Below are positions 16,636 through 25,272 of a stretch of DNA of 27,503 nt, piece after piece. This DNA comes from CAZWXH01 sp964637725 (GTDB taxonomy: Bacteria > Bacillota_I > Bacilli_A > Erysipelotrichales > Coprobacillaceae), in assembly GCA_964637725.1 (NCBI GenBank), contig CAZWXH010000010.1:1-27503 (forward strand), written 5' to 3'. Each line of letters starts with the position of its first letter. The first letter of the stretch is position 1. Below the pieces are notes generated by a model, which did not search any database, had not been told where the DNA came from, and saw only the letters and a program-made list of their open reading frames with translations. The translations under genes and the position numbers were made by a program.

Positions 16636-17553
16636 CTATAAATATGTTCTTTCATTTAACCATTTTAATATATGAAAATATACATCTCTTTTTTTATTTT
16701 CAAATAAAAGGGCATGTCTCATGTTCTTAAATACAAAAAACTGAACATCTGAGATATTTGCTTTTTTATATTTATCAACTAAATGTTGATTATTTTTAGT
16801 CATTGAATCATATTCACCAGCTCCAATATAGATAGCAAGATGTTTAGGAATCAGGCGGATTGTTTCATCATTATTCACATCATTCATAACCTCTATAATA
16901 TCTCTATAGCCTTGTATTGTATATACAAAGTGAGTCATTGGATCATTTAAATATTTTCTAATTTCTAAAGCATCACTTGTTAACCAATCAACCTCTGTTT
17001 CATGTTGGGAAATAGCTTTGTTTTTGGCTTGATGAAAGTTATTAAAATAACCTTGTGATTTATAAAGCGGTCCTTTAATTGTCTTCATCAAATAAAGATA
17101 ACTCTTTTTAGTATATTGACGATCAACCCTTGAAGGAGTTCCAAGTAAAATTATACCATCAATAAAGTCCCCATATAGACTGGCATACTTTCTTATAAGG
17201 ACAGAACCTAAATCTGTGCCTAACATGAAGTATGGAACATCGGGATAATGTTTGCGCATAATATTTTGGAGATGATGCATATCTTTTACAAGATTCAAAA
17301 CACCTTCATCTTTTCCAAAATATCCTTGTTCAAAATCTATCAATGACTTTCCATGACCTACAAAATCACTTACAACAACCACAAAACCTTGGTCTAATAA
17401 AAATGATGCAAAGTGATCATAGCGATCAGCATGTTCACCCAAGCCATGATGGATCTGAACAACCCCTTTACTACGTAAAACAACCTTAGGTTCATAGACA
17501 TAATAACGGACATGGACATGCATACATGATGTATAAGTCGCCATTCTTTTCAT
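16636..17553 (-). CDS. Alpha/beta hydrolase (monoglyceride lipase-like) with Asp at the nucleophile position
   Basis: 305 residues of the alpha/beta hydrolase fold, close in layout to 'serine aminopeptidase S33'/lysophospholipase proteins. The oxyanion region is QIHHGLGEH (33-41) and is followed by DFVGHGKS (63-70). The nucleophile elbow reads LGTDLGS (111-117), so Asp114 occupies the place normally held by Ser in GHSMG. The codon is GAT, and the surrounding frame is intact. The other triad members appear present: acid Asp249 (GEYDSM) and His280 (NMRHALL). It may therefore be a hydrolase with an Asp nucleophile, or inactive. There is no signal peptide. AAGGAGG lies eight bases before the ATG, immediately after ygiQ, so the two are co-transcribed. 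Confidence 0.82.
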   Translation of the reverse strand: MKRMATYTSCMHVHVRYYVYEPKVVLRSKGVVQIHHGLGEHADRYDHFASFLLDQGFVVVVSDFVGHGKSLIDFEQGYFGKDEGVLNLVKDMHHLQNIMRKHYPDVPYFMLGTDLGSVLIRKYASLYGDFIDGIILLGTPSRVDRQYTKKSYLYLMKTIKGPLYKSQGYFNNFHQAKNKAISQHETEVDWLTSDALEIRKYLNDPMTHFVYTIQGYRDIIEVMNDVNNDETIRLIPKHLAIYIGAGEYDSMTKNNQHLVDKYKKANISDVQFFVFKNMRHALLFENKKRDVYFHILKWLNERTYL

Positions 17554-17554
17554 G

Positions 17555-19369
17555 CTATGACCTCCTTTTTACAGGGCGGAATTGCCCTTTAGGTTTAATC
17601 AAAGACTTCTTTTCAAAACCAATTAAATCTTGTCTTTTTGCAAGGGTTAATGCCTTATGAACAAGATGATAATTATTAGGATTACGATATTGCATCAATG
17701 CTCTTTGCATGGCCTTTTCTTCTGGTGTCTTCGCTACATAAACAGGCGTCATATCACGAGGATCAAGTTCAGTATAATACATTGCTGTTGATAATGTTCC
17801 AGGAGTTGGATAGAAGTCTTGAACTTGTTCTGGTTGGTGACGAATATCACGAAGGTACTCAGCTAATTCAATTGCACTATCTAAATCTGAACCTGGATGG
17901 GAAGACATTAAATAAGGAACTAAGAATTGATTCATATTTGCTTCTTTATTTAACATTTGATATTTATCTACAAACTTTTCATAAAGTTGTCTTCTTGGTT
18001 TTCCCATTTTATCTAAGACTTGATCACTTATATGTTCAGGGGCAACTTTTAATTGACCACTAATATGATGTTTAACAAGTTCTTTAAAGAATGAATCATC
18101 TTTATCATGCATCAAATAATCATAACGTATACCTGAACGCACAAAGACTTTTTTAACACCATCTAATGATCTTAATTTTTTGAGTAACTCTAAATAATTT
18201 TGATGATCAACTTTTAAGTTCTTACAAGCACTTGGCCATAAACATTGTTTGTTAACACAGGCTCCAAGGGTTGCTTGTTTTTCACAACTTGGTTCTCTAA
18301 AGTTTGCGGTTGGTCCCCCAACATCATGAATATATCCTTTAAAATCTGGATCATCAATCATTAATTTTGCTTCATTGATTAATGAATCATGAGATCTCGC
18401 TTGAATAATTCTTCCTTGATGGAAATTTAATGCACAAAAGTTACAAGCCCCAAAGCATCCACGATTGCTAATCAAAGAAAACTTAACTTCTTCAATAGCA
18501 GGGATATAATCGTACATAGGATGATATGTTCTTTGATATGGCAAGGCATATGTATCATCAAATTCAATTTGCGTTAAAGGTCTATTAGGTCTGTTTTGAA
18601 CAATATAAAATCCACTATAAGGTTCTACTAATGTTTTCGCGTTATAATGATCAGTATTAAGATATTGAACTCCAAAAGACTTTGCATATGCTTCTTTATT
18701 ATTTAAAACATCTTCATAAGAAGGAAGTAAGACATATCCCTCAGGTACAACTGATAAATCTATAGTTTTAAAAACTGTTCCATCTAGATAAGTTAAATAC
18801 TGTGCTTCAATGCCAGCATCTAATGCCTCAGCAATTTCTACAACACTATTTTCACCCATTCCATACATCAATATATCGGCATTTGCATCAACTAAAATTG
18901 ACTTACGGACTTTATCATCCCAATAGTCATAATGTGATAAACGACGCAAACTTGCTTCAATACCACCAATTAAAATCGTTGTATCTTTATAAGCTTCTCT
19001 AGCTTTTTGACTATAAACAATAACAGCACGATCAGGACGATGTCCTCCCTCACCATTATTAGAATAACTATCCTTTCTTCTTTTTCTCTTAGATACACTA
19101 TAATGATTCACCATCGAATCAATATTTCCACTAGAAATTAAAAAGCCTAACCTTGGTTTACCAAAACGCTTAAAATCATCAAGTGAATGCCAATCAGGTT
19201 GTGCTAAAAAGCAGACCTTAAAACCTCGACTTTCAAGTGTCCTTGTTATAATTGCTGCACCAAAAGATGGATGATCTACATAGGCATCTCCACTGACATA
19301 AATAAAATCAGGTTGTTCCCATCCTCTTTCAAGCATTTCTTCTTTTGTTGTTGGTAGAAATTGTCCCAT
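17555..19369 (-). CDS. YgiQ-family radical SAM protein
   Basis: 604 residues from the chosen start. The radical SAM cluster motif is CFGACNFC (Cys305, Cys309, Cys312), which binds the [4Fe-4S] cluster and S-adenosylmethionine. The N-terminal 290 residues carry the UPF0313 (YgiQ) region, with typical GDAYVDHPSFGAAII and GGIEASLRR segments. The C-terminus is basic. The reaction of this family is not known. An in-frame ATG at 19384 is less likely because the GAGGTG ribosome site falls between it and the ATG at 19369. The alpha/beta hydrolase gene follows with almost no gap. Confidence 0.92.
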   Translation of the reverse strand: MGQFLPTTKEEMLERGWEQPDFIYVSGDAYVDHPSFGAAIITRTLESRGFKVCFLAQPDWHSLDDFKRFGKPRLGFLISSGNIDSMVNHYSVSKRKRRKDSYSNNGEGGHRPDRAVIVYSQKAREAYKDTTILIGGIEASLRRLSHYDYWDDKVRKSILVDANADILMYGMGENSVVEIAEALDAGIEAQYLTYLDGTVFKTIDLSVVPEGYVLLPSYEDVLNNKEAYAKSFGVQYLNTDHYNAKTLVEPYSGFYIVQNRPNRPLTQIEFDDTYALPYQRTYHPMYDYIPAIEEVKFSLISNRGCFGACNFCALNFHQGRIIQARSHDSLINEAKLMIDDPDFKGYIHDVGGPTANFREPSCEKQATLGACVNKQCLWPSACKNLKVDHQNYLELLKKLRSLDGVKKVFVRSGIRYDYLMHDKDDSFFKELVKHHISGQLKVAPEHISDQVLDKMGKPRRQLYEKFVDKYQMLNKEANMNQFLVPYLMSSHPGSDLDSAIELAEYLRDIRHQPEQVQDFYPTPGTLSTAMYYTELDPRDMTPVYVAKTPEEKAMQRALMQYRNPNNYHLVHKALTLAKRQDLIGFEKKSLIKPKGQFRPVKRRS

Positions 19370-19393
19370 AGTATCACCTCTCATTTGTTAATT

Positions 19394-19399
19394 ATTATA
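19394..19399 (-). promoter_or_regulatory. -10 element of the ygiQ-hydrolase unit
   Basis: TATAAT on the minus strand 24 bases before the chosen ygiQ start. The -35 position at 17 bases is TTCTTA, a partial match. Confidence 0.5.
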
Positions 19400-19418
19400 C
19401 ACCATTTAAACAAGAATA

Positions 19419-19450
19419 AGAATAAAATTGTGCAGAAGTCTACACAATTT
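19419..19450 (-). terminator. Probable terminator after recO
   Basis: AAATTGTG (19425-19432) and CACAATTT (19443-19450) form an 8-base stem with a 10-base loop. On the minus strand it is followed by the T-rich TTTTATTCTTATTC. The stem covers the recO stop codon. The T tract is interrupted, so strength is uncertain. Confidence 0.6.
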
Positions 19451-20177
19451 GTCTAATAAATGTTTTTGTCTTTAAATTAACTCCAGTGTATTCATCAATA
19501 TAATACTCCATAATACGAATTAATTCTTTAATTATATGATCTTCAATTTGTAAAAGATCAATAGATTCAATAGAAACCTTATGAATATGACGAAATGCTT
19601 TTAATAATGAAACATTCATAGTTTGATGATGCCCAAGATGTTCATGACATAAAAAGCCACCATCTTCTAAAGAGATTGAAACAACTTGTGAACTTCCACA
19701 AATCACACATCCCTCGACATCAATAGAAACACCATTATGATCTAATATAAAAACATTAAATAATAAATAAACAAGCAAAGGATTATAACCATTGTTTAAA
19801 GCTTGTAAACAATGATATAAAATATCATATTCAGTTTCATTGGGTTTATTTTCTTCAATATAACGATAGAAATATTCTAATATATAATTTCCAATGATTT
19901 CTGATTCCAAGTTTTCTTTAATATGTCTTAAATAATCAAGAGGGTTGGCTTTAATTAATGAACTTAATCCCTTTTTTAAAGATAAAGTCATTTCACTTAT
20001 CATTAAAGACTGACACGCTCTTGCATTTTTACTTGTTATCTTTTGTGTTCCTCTAGCAAGTAAACCAATTTTTCCATACTCTTTAGTATAAATATGAATC
20101 AATGAATCATTTTCTTTATATGCAGTTGTTTTCAGGATAATCCCTTCGACATTGACTTCATTAATAGTCATTTTCAT
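19440..20177 (-). CDS. recO: DNA repair protein RecO
   Basis: 245 residues from the chosen ATG. RecO loads RecA onto single-stranded DNA together with RecR in recombinational repair. The N-terminal OB fold begins VEGIILKTTAYKENDSLIHIYT and contains GKIGLLARGTQK. The helical C-terminal part has a zinc-type motif CVICG ... FLCHEH. The length fits the family. An in-frame TTG at 20186 sits almost on the GGGAG ribosome site, so the ATG at 20177 is preferred. It overlaps the end of era by 17 bases. Era-recO adjacency is conserved in Bacillota. Confidence 0.92.
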   Translation of the reverse strand: MKMTINEVNVEGIILKTTAYKENDSLIHIYTKEYGKIGLLARGTQKITSKNARACQSLMISEMTLSLKKGLSSLIKANPLDYLRHIKENLESEIIGNYILEYFYRYIEENKPNETEYDILYHCLQALNNGYNPLLVYLLFNVFILDHNGVSIDVEGCVICGSSQVVSISLEDGGFLCHEHLGHHQTMNVSLLKAFRHIHKVSIESIDLLQIEDHIIKELIRIMEYYIDEYTGVNLKTKTFIRQIV

Positions 20178-21051
20178 CGTATCCAAACTCCCTAAGATAC
20201 TTTTGCTTATTTCGCCAATTTTTTTCTACTTTTACAAATAACTCTAAATCAACAGGAACTTGTAAAAATCTTTTCATTTCTCTTCTTGCATTTTGTTTAA
20301 TCTTTTTAATCATACTTCCTTGTTTACCAATGATGATTGCTTTTTGAGTAGGTCTATCAACAACAATTGTTGCCATAAGATAGACACCGTTTTGATCTTC
20401 TTCCATCTTTTCAATAACAATCGCAACATCATGAGGCACTTCATCATGAGTAAAATATAATATTTTTTCACGAACAAACTCAGCCATAATAAATCTTTCA
20501 GGATGATCAGTAATATGATCACTTGGATAATACATAACACCCTCATTTAAATCATTCTTGATAGTATTCAATAATTCATCAATATTATCTCCATTTAATG
20601 CACTAATCGGAATAATTTCTTTAAAATCAAATAAATCTTTCCATTCTGTTAATCTTTCAATGATTTTATCTTTTGACAACAAATCTATCTTAGTTAAGAC
20701 TAAATAAACTGGTCCATCTGCTTCCTTTAATCTTTCAATTATAAATTTATCACCCTTACCTATCGTTTCATCACAAGGTGCTAAAAAGAGTACAATATCA
20801 ACACCAAAGATACTATTCAATGCATTTGTATTCATAAAAGAACCTAAACCATCTTGAGGTTTATGGATACCTGGAGTATCCATAAAGATAATTTGTGCTT
20901 CTTCATCAGTATAAATTCCTTGAATGGTATTTCGAGTTGTCTGCGCAGTTGCAGACGTAATCGCTAATTTTGTTTTTAATATATCATTAAGTAATGTTGA
21001 CTTCCCAACATTAGGTCTCCCAACGATGCTTACAAATCCTGATTTAAACAT
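20161..21051 (-). CDS. era: GTPase Era (ribosome maturation)
   Basis: 296 residues. Era binds the 3' end of 16S rRNA and acts in 30S subunit assembly. GTPase motifs: G1 GRPNVGKS (11-18), G2 within the TTRNTIQG segment, G3 DTPG (58-61), G4 TKID (120-123), G5 ISAL. The C-terminal KH RNA-binding domain includes IIIGKQGSMIKKI. The start codon overlaps the cdd stop (TAATG), so translation is coupled. The neighbours ybeY (also rRNA maturation), cdd and recO match the standard cluster. Confidence 0.97.
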   Translation of the reverse strand: MFKSGFVSIVGRPNVGKSTLLNDILKTKLAITSATAQTTRNTIQGIYTDEEAQIIFMDTPGIHKPQDGLGSFMNTNALNSIFGVDIVLFLAPCDETIGKGDKFIIERLKEADGPVYLVLTKIDLLSKDKIIERLTEWKDLFDFKEIIPISALNGDNIDELLNTIKNDLNEGVMYYPSDHITDHPERFIMAEFVREKILYFTHDEVPHDVAIVIEKMEEDQNGVYLMATIVVDRPTQKAIIIGKQGSMIKKIKQNARREMKRFLQVPVDLELFVKVEKNWRNKQKYLREFGYDENDY

Positions 21052-21446
21052 TATAAACTCTCCCCTATAAATGCCTTTGGTAATAATTCTTGCATATTTG
21101 TGACTTCATAAAACTCTTTACTACCTAAAACAATAGGTGTTAAAGGATCTAATAATTCTGCTAATACTTGGCGACATGCTCCACAAGGTGAAATTAATGG
21201 TGAACAATCTCCAACAATTGCTAAAGCTTCAATATCATCTTTTCGATACCCTTGGCAATAAGCTTGAAATATAGCATTTCTTTCGGCACACATTGTTGAT
21301 CCATAAGCAGCATTTTCGATATTTGTACCATGTATCAATTTACCATTTTTCAATAAAACACATGCTCCAACTTTAAAATGAGAATAAGGAACATAGGCAT
21401 TATTTGTTGCTAAAAATGCTTCATCTACTAATTTTTGATAATCCAT
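21051..21446 (-). CDS. cdd: Cytidine deaminase
   Basis: 131 residues, the small homotetrameric type. It converts cytidine and deoxycytidine to uridine forms in pyrimidine salvage. The zinc-binding and catalytic residues are Cys53 and Glu55 (CAERNA) and Cys88 and Cys91 (PCGACR). The N-terminal YVPYSHFKVGA is typical. An in-frame TTG at 21464 precedes the AAAGGAAG ribosome site, so the ATG at 21446 is the start. It lies four bases after ybeY and overlaps era by one base. Confidence 0.95.
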   Translation of the reverse strand: MDYQKLVDEAFLATNNAYVPYSHFKVGACVLLKNGKLIHGTNIENAAYGSTMCAERNAIFQAYCQGYRKDDIEALAIVGDCSPLISPCGACRQVLAELLDPLTPIVLGSKEFYEVTNMQELLPKAFIGESL

Positions 21447-21450
21447 AGTC

Positions 21451-21912
21451 TTACTTCCTTTCAATTTGAAGTTGATTTAAAATCTCTTTTTGTAATGCTA
21501 TCATTATAACTTCATCTTTTTCTTCCATATGATCATAACCTAAAAGATGTAATAAACCATGTAAGAATAAAAAATTCATTTCTCTTTTTAAAGAATGATT
21601 ATATTCTTTTGCTTGTAATATGGCATGATCAATAGAAATAAAAATATCTCCGAGACTTCTAGGCATCCCTTCTACATAAAATTGATCACTATCTTCTAAC
21701 GCAAAACTAATAACATCAGTAGCACGATCAATATGACGATATTCCCTATTCATTTCATGAATTCTTTTGTCATCAACAATGACACAAGATAGTTCAACAT
21801 CATCCTCAATCTTTAAATGTTTTAAAGTCGCTTCAATAATTTCAATAAATTGTTTTTCATAACTTTCTTCACTTAACTTATCTTCATCATCATATACAAA
21901 ATCAATTGCCAT
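21451..21912 (-). CDS. ybeY: Endoribonuclease YbeY (16S rRNA maturation)
   Basis: 153 residues from the chosen start. A zinc-dependent endoribonuclease needed for 16S rRNA 3' processing and ribosome quality control. The HGLLHLLGYDH motif gives His118, His122 and His128. Upstream are the conserved NREYRHIDRATDVISFAL and SLGDIFISID segments. An in-frame ATG at 21927 would lie upstream of the AAGGGTG site; the ATG at 21912 is correctly spaced. The start is four bases after the stop of the C39 transporter gene. Usual neighbours phoH and dgkA are absent here. Confidence 0.95.
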   Translation of the reverse strand: MAIDFVYDDEDKLSEESYEKQFIEIIEATLKHLKIEDDVELSCVIVDDKRIHEMNREYRHIDRATDVISFALEDSDQFYVEGMPRSLGDIFISIDHAILQAKEYNHSLKREMNFLFLHGLLHLLGYDHMEEKDEVIMIALQKEILNQLQIERK

Positions 21913-21916
21913 AGTC

Positions 21917-23947
21917 TCACCCTTCATTTCTTATTCTTCCTTTTTCCATTATAGCATATTCAACATTCTTCTTCACTAATTTTGTTTGGTGGTTAACCAT
22001 AATATAAATTCTATTTTGATCCTTTAGTAAATACTTTTGAATACGTGATGCGAGGACTTGATCCATATGCGAGAAAGCCTCATCTAATATAATCACATCA
22101 AAGTCTTGACATAAAGTTCTTATTAATGCAATAACTTGCCTTTGTCCTAATGATAAAGGAGTTCCATCCTCACTCAATGTTAAATGAAACATATCAACAA
22201 GATTCTCTTGATGAAACAATTTCAAGTATTTTAAAATCTTCTTTTCATCATGACATAATAAATTATCAAATACAGACATATGTAAAAAAGAAGGTGTTTG
22301 ACAAATATATCCTACATGTTGATACATTGATTTTAAATCAATATCTCTTAATTCTTGATTATTAAAATAAATATCACCTGTATAATTTAAATCACTACCC
22401 ATTAACAATCTTAACAAAGTTGATTTCCCACAACCGGTCTCTCCTTTTATAATCAAATGCGAAGAAATAGTAAAATCAATATGTTCAAAGATAGGTAATT
22501 CATATCCATAAGCATATCCAACATTATCTAGTCTTATAGAGACAATCTTCTCTTGAATTTTATCTTTAATCATATCCTCTTCTTTTTCAAATGTTTTGTA
22601 TTTTTCATATATCAACAACATTTGTTTATATTGACTCACAAAAGAAACAATATTAAAAACAGGTTGAATACAATAAGACATTAACATATAAAACATTAAG
22701 ACTTGTCCAATTGTTAAGGCCTTTTCTTGATAGAAATAAAAACCAAGAATAAGGATAACACCATAGAAAACATAAATAATATATTGAATCATAGAGTTCA
22801 TTTGATTTAAATACAATGCTTGTTTTTCTTTATTCATTGCTTGATCTAAATAAATATCATAACTTCTTTCTCTTTCTTTTTGAAGTAATGAATAATGCTT
22901 TATCATCATTTGGTTTTCAATTAATTCTAATAAATGGTGTTGATAAACAAAATGAGATTCTAAATATTCTTGACTTATAACTTGTAAAGTCTTCATTCTT
23001 TTATAACTAATTAGAACTATTGTCATAAGCATAATAAGTACAACACAAGCCATCTGTATATTCATAAATATTAATCCTATAAAAAATACAAGAAATGATA
23101 ATGCATCTAAAAACAATCTTTCTAAACATTCGATACTCATTTGACTTAAATCAAACAAACTTAATAATTGACTTTGAATATATCCTTTATCTTGATAGAA
23201 ATATGAATAAGGTAAGTTCAACATATTCATTGAAGAAGAAAAAACATAATCTTCATCTACTGCTCTAACTAAATGAATAGTTTCTTTTGTTTTTATCTTT
23301 TCAATTGTTGTTTTGATGAGTTCAATAGTGATATAAGTTATACATACAACAATAACATAGAAAAACTTAGTATCAATATGAATATAATCAAGAATAATTT
23401 GAAAGAAATAACTTGATAGATATCCTAACAAGGATATCCATATTCCTTTGAAAAATAATGACCACACATGTTTTTTATATGAAGACATTGTTTCATACAA
23501 GAAACGATAATAAGGCTTATATGATAATTCTGGAACTCTTCCAACATGAATGATAGAAATCATCTTTAAAGAATAATGCTCATCCATTTCTTCTTGATAT
23601 AATGTGACAAGACCTCTTGCAGGATCTCCTATTTTATATTCATCATCATTTATTTCATATAAAACTACAAAATGTCCTATTCCTTCATATATCATATGAA
23701 GGATACAAGGTAACTTCACTTGTTCTTTTATATTAGAAAGAGATGCATCATATGCAGTTGACTCAATTTGATAACTCTTCAAACATTCAATCATTCCTTT
23801 AATTGAAATACCTGATTGATTCAATCTTGCTTTTCTCTTTATTTCTTTTATCTCTTCCTTAAACCCAAAAAAACTTAAAATCATTAAAATACAATAAGCA
23901 CCACAAGCCTTTTCTTCGTCTTGTAAATAGACTGGATATTTTTTCAT
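21917..23947 (-). CDS. Peptidase-containing (C39) ABC transporter, bacteriocin/peptide exporter type
   Basis: 676 residues with the full PCAT layout. The C39 cysteine peptidase (1-130) has oxyanion Gln9, catalytic Cys15 (KACGAYC), His92 (GIGHFVVLY) and Asp108 (IGDPARG). A membrane domain follows (about 160-440, six helices). The ATPase has Walker A GETGCGKST (502-510), Q-loop Gln550, signature LSLGQ (598-602), Walker B VIILDEAF (618-625) and switch His653. Such proteins cut double-glycine leaders and export the peptide. No precursor with a GG leader, immunity protein or HlyD-like partner is visible in the window. The gene runs straight into ybeY, so it appears to head the ybeY-cdd-era-recO unit. 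All catalytic residues are kept, arguing against decay. Confidence 0.92.
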   Translation of the reverse strand: MKKYPVYLQDEEKACGAYCILMILSFFGFKEEIKEIKRKARLNQSGISIKGMIECLKSYQIESTAYDASLSNIKEQVKLPCILHMIYEGIGHFVVLYEINDDEYKIGDPARGLVTLYQEEMDEHYSLKMISIIHVGRVPELSYKPYYRFLYETMSSYKKHVWSLFFKGIWISLLGYLSSYFFQIILDYIHIDTKFFYVIVVCITYITIELIKTTIEKIKTKETIHLVRAVDEDYVFSSSMNMLNLPYSYFYQDKGYIQSQLLSLFDLSQMSIECLERLFLDALSFLVFFIGLIFMNIQMACVVLIMLMTIVLISYKRMKTLQVISQEYLESHFVYQHHLLELIENQMMIKHYSLLQKERERSYDIYLDQAMNKEKQALYLNQMNSMIQYIIYVFYGVILILGFYFYQEKALTIGQVLMFYMLMSYCIQPVFNIVSFVSQYKQMLLIYEKYKTFEKEEDMIKDKIQEKIVSIRLDNVGYAYGYELPIFEHIDFTISSHLIIKGETGCGKSTLLRLLMGSDLNYTGDIYFNNQELRDIDLKSMYQHVGYICQTPSFLHMSVFDNLLCHDEKKILKYLKLFHQENLVDMFHLTLSEDGTPLSLGQRQVIALIRTLCQDFDVIILDEAFSHMDQVLASRIQKYLLKDQNRIYIMVNHQTKLVKKNVEYAIMEKGRIRNEG

Positions 23948-23949
23948 AT

Positions 23950-23992
23950 AAAAACCCCCTTACTTCTATATACATAAAAATAAGAGGTTTTT
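23950..23992 (-). promoter_or_regulatory. Terminator-like hairpin containing the C39 transporter ribosome site
   Basis: As minus-strand RNA, AAAAACCUCUUA (23992 to 23981) can pair with UAAGGGGGUUUUU (23962 to 23950) with one wobble pair and one bulged G. The 3' arm is G-rich then five U, as in a terminator. It also contains GGGGG (23959-23955), the only Shine-Dalgarno candidate, seven bases from the transporter ATG. Thus the hairpin could end argD transcription, block translation of the transporter, or both. Confidence 0.6.
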
Positions 23993-23998
23993 CTTTTT

Positions 23999-25183
23999 TT
24001 ATTTAAAATTTCTTAAAATATTTTTTAATTTATCAATAAATTCATCAACATGTTCCTCTTCAATAATGAATGGTGGTAACATTCTTATAACATGACTACC
24101 AGCAGTCACAACAATCACACCATCATTTAAGAGTTGTCTAACAATATCCTTTACATCATGTTTAAAAACTAAGCCTTGCATTAACCCAATTCCCCTTCTT
24201 GAATCAACACAATCAAATTCCTCAACCACTTCATCTAATCTCTCAATTAAGTATTCAGAAATATCTCTGACATGTTCCAACATATTTTCCTTGTTTAAAA
24301 CATCAAAAACCGTTTTAACTGCCATAGAGACAAATGGATTTCCTCCATACGTACTACCATGATCACCAGGTTGCATAGCGTTTGCATATTTTGCGTTTGC
24401 AACAAAAGCACCTACTGGAACTCCCGCTCCAATTCCTTTAGCAAGACATACAATGTCTGGCATTATTCCATATTGGAAATAAGTCATTATTGAACCTGTT
24501 CTTCCCATTCCACATTGAACTTCATCTAAGATCAAACATATATCATGTTCATCACATAAACTTCTTAATTCTTTTAAAAACGATTGTTGGCAAGGATTAA
24601 TACCTCCCTCACCTTGGATAGGTTCAACAATAATAGCAGCAGTCTTTTCATTAACGAGTTCTTTAACACTTTCAATATCATTAAGCAAAGCATAATTAAC
24701 ACCTTCAATTAAAGGACCAAACGCTTCTTGATAAAGAGGATTTCCAGTTAACTTTACTGATCCAGTTGAACGACCATGAAACGAATGATGAAAAGAAATA
24801 ATCTCACTATCTGCTTTCTTATTCTTTAAATAGTAATACTTTCTAGCAAGTTTTAATGCTCCTTCAGTTGCTTCAGTTCCTGAATTACAAAAGAATACTG
24901 CATCTAATTTTGTCGCTTCTTTTACTGCTTCAGCAGCTTCAACACTTATAGAAGAATAAAAATAATTAGAGATATGTGTTAATGTTTCTAATTGTTTTTG
25001 TAATGGTTTAACAAATGGTTGATAATTATGACCAAAAGAATTAACTCCAATACCAGAATAAAAATCTAAATATTTAACTTTGTTTGTATCATAAAGATAA
25101 ACCCCTTCGCCTTTATCAATAACAATATCATATCTTCCATATGCCTTTAAAAAAGCATCTTCCCCTCTTGAATACTCATTCAT
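23999..25183 (-). CDS. argD: Acetylornithine aminotransferase (ArgD-like, class III, PLP)
   Basis: 394 residues of the class III PLP aminotransferases. Motifs: SGTEATEGALKLARKY (phosphate site), FHGRSTGS, EPIQGEGGI, LDEVQCGMGRTG with Asp220 contacting the PLP ring, and CLAKGIGAGVP with the PLP lysine Lys249. GDHGSTYGGNPF is typical of ArgD. It should interconvert N-acetylglutamate semialdehyde and N-acetylornithine, and may also act on succinyl-diaminopimelate or related amines. No other arginine gene is in the window, so pathway placement is open. It has GAGGGGGA before the ATG. The hairpin after the stop codon overlaps the next gene's ribosome site. Confidence 0.85.
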   Translation of the reverse strand: MNEYSRGEDAFLKAYGRYDIVIDKGEGVYLYDTNKVKYLDFYSGIGVNSFGHNYQPFVKPLQKQLETLTHISNYFYSSISVEAAEAVKEATKLDAVFFCNSGTEATEGALKLARKYYYLKNKKADSEIISFHHSFHGRSTGSVKLTGNPLYQEAFGPLIEGVNYALLNDIESVKELVNEKTAAIIVEPIQGEGGINPCQQSFLKELRSLCDEHDICLILDEVQCGMGRTGSIMTYFQYGIMPDIVCLAKGIGAGVPVGAFVANAKYANAMQPGDHGSTYGGNPFVSMAVKTVFDVLNKENMLEHVRDISEYLIERLDEVVEEFDCVDSRRGIGLMQGLVFKHDVKDIVRQLLNDGVIVVTAGSHVIRMLPPFIIEEEHVDEFIDKLKNILRNFK

Positions 25184-25208
25184 ATAATATCCCCCTCACT
25201 TTTTTCTA

Positions 25209-25237
25209 ATAGTACCACTTTTTTATAATGATGAAAA
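25209..25237 (-). promoter_or_regulatory. Candidate promoter of argD
   Basis: On the minus strand TTTTCA (25232-25237) and TACTAT (25209-25214) are 17 bases apart, each matching four of six consensus bases. It lies 26 bases before the argD start. Confidence 0.4.
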
Positions 25238-25251
25238 GTCTTTTACTAGCA

Positions 25252-25257
25252 TATACT
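25252..25257 (+). promoter_or_regulatory. Possible -10 element for the small membrane peptide
   Basis: TATACT on the plus strand, 15 bases before the ATG at 25273. No good -35 lies at 16-18 bases (TGATGA at 17), and the transcript leader would be very short, just covering AAGGTG. Confidence 0.35.
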
Positions 25258-25272
25258 AAATAAGGTGATATT

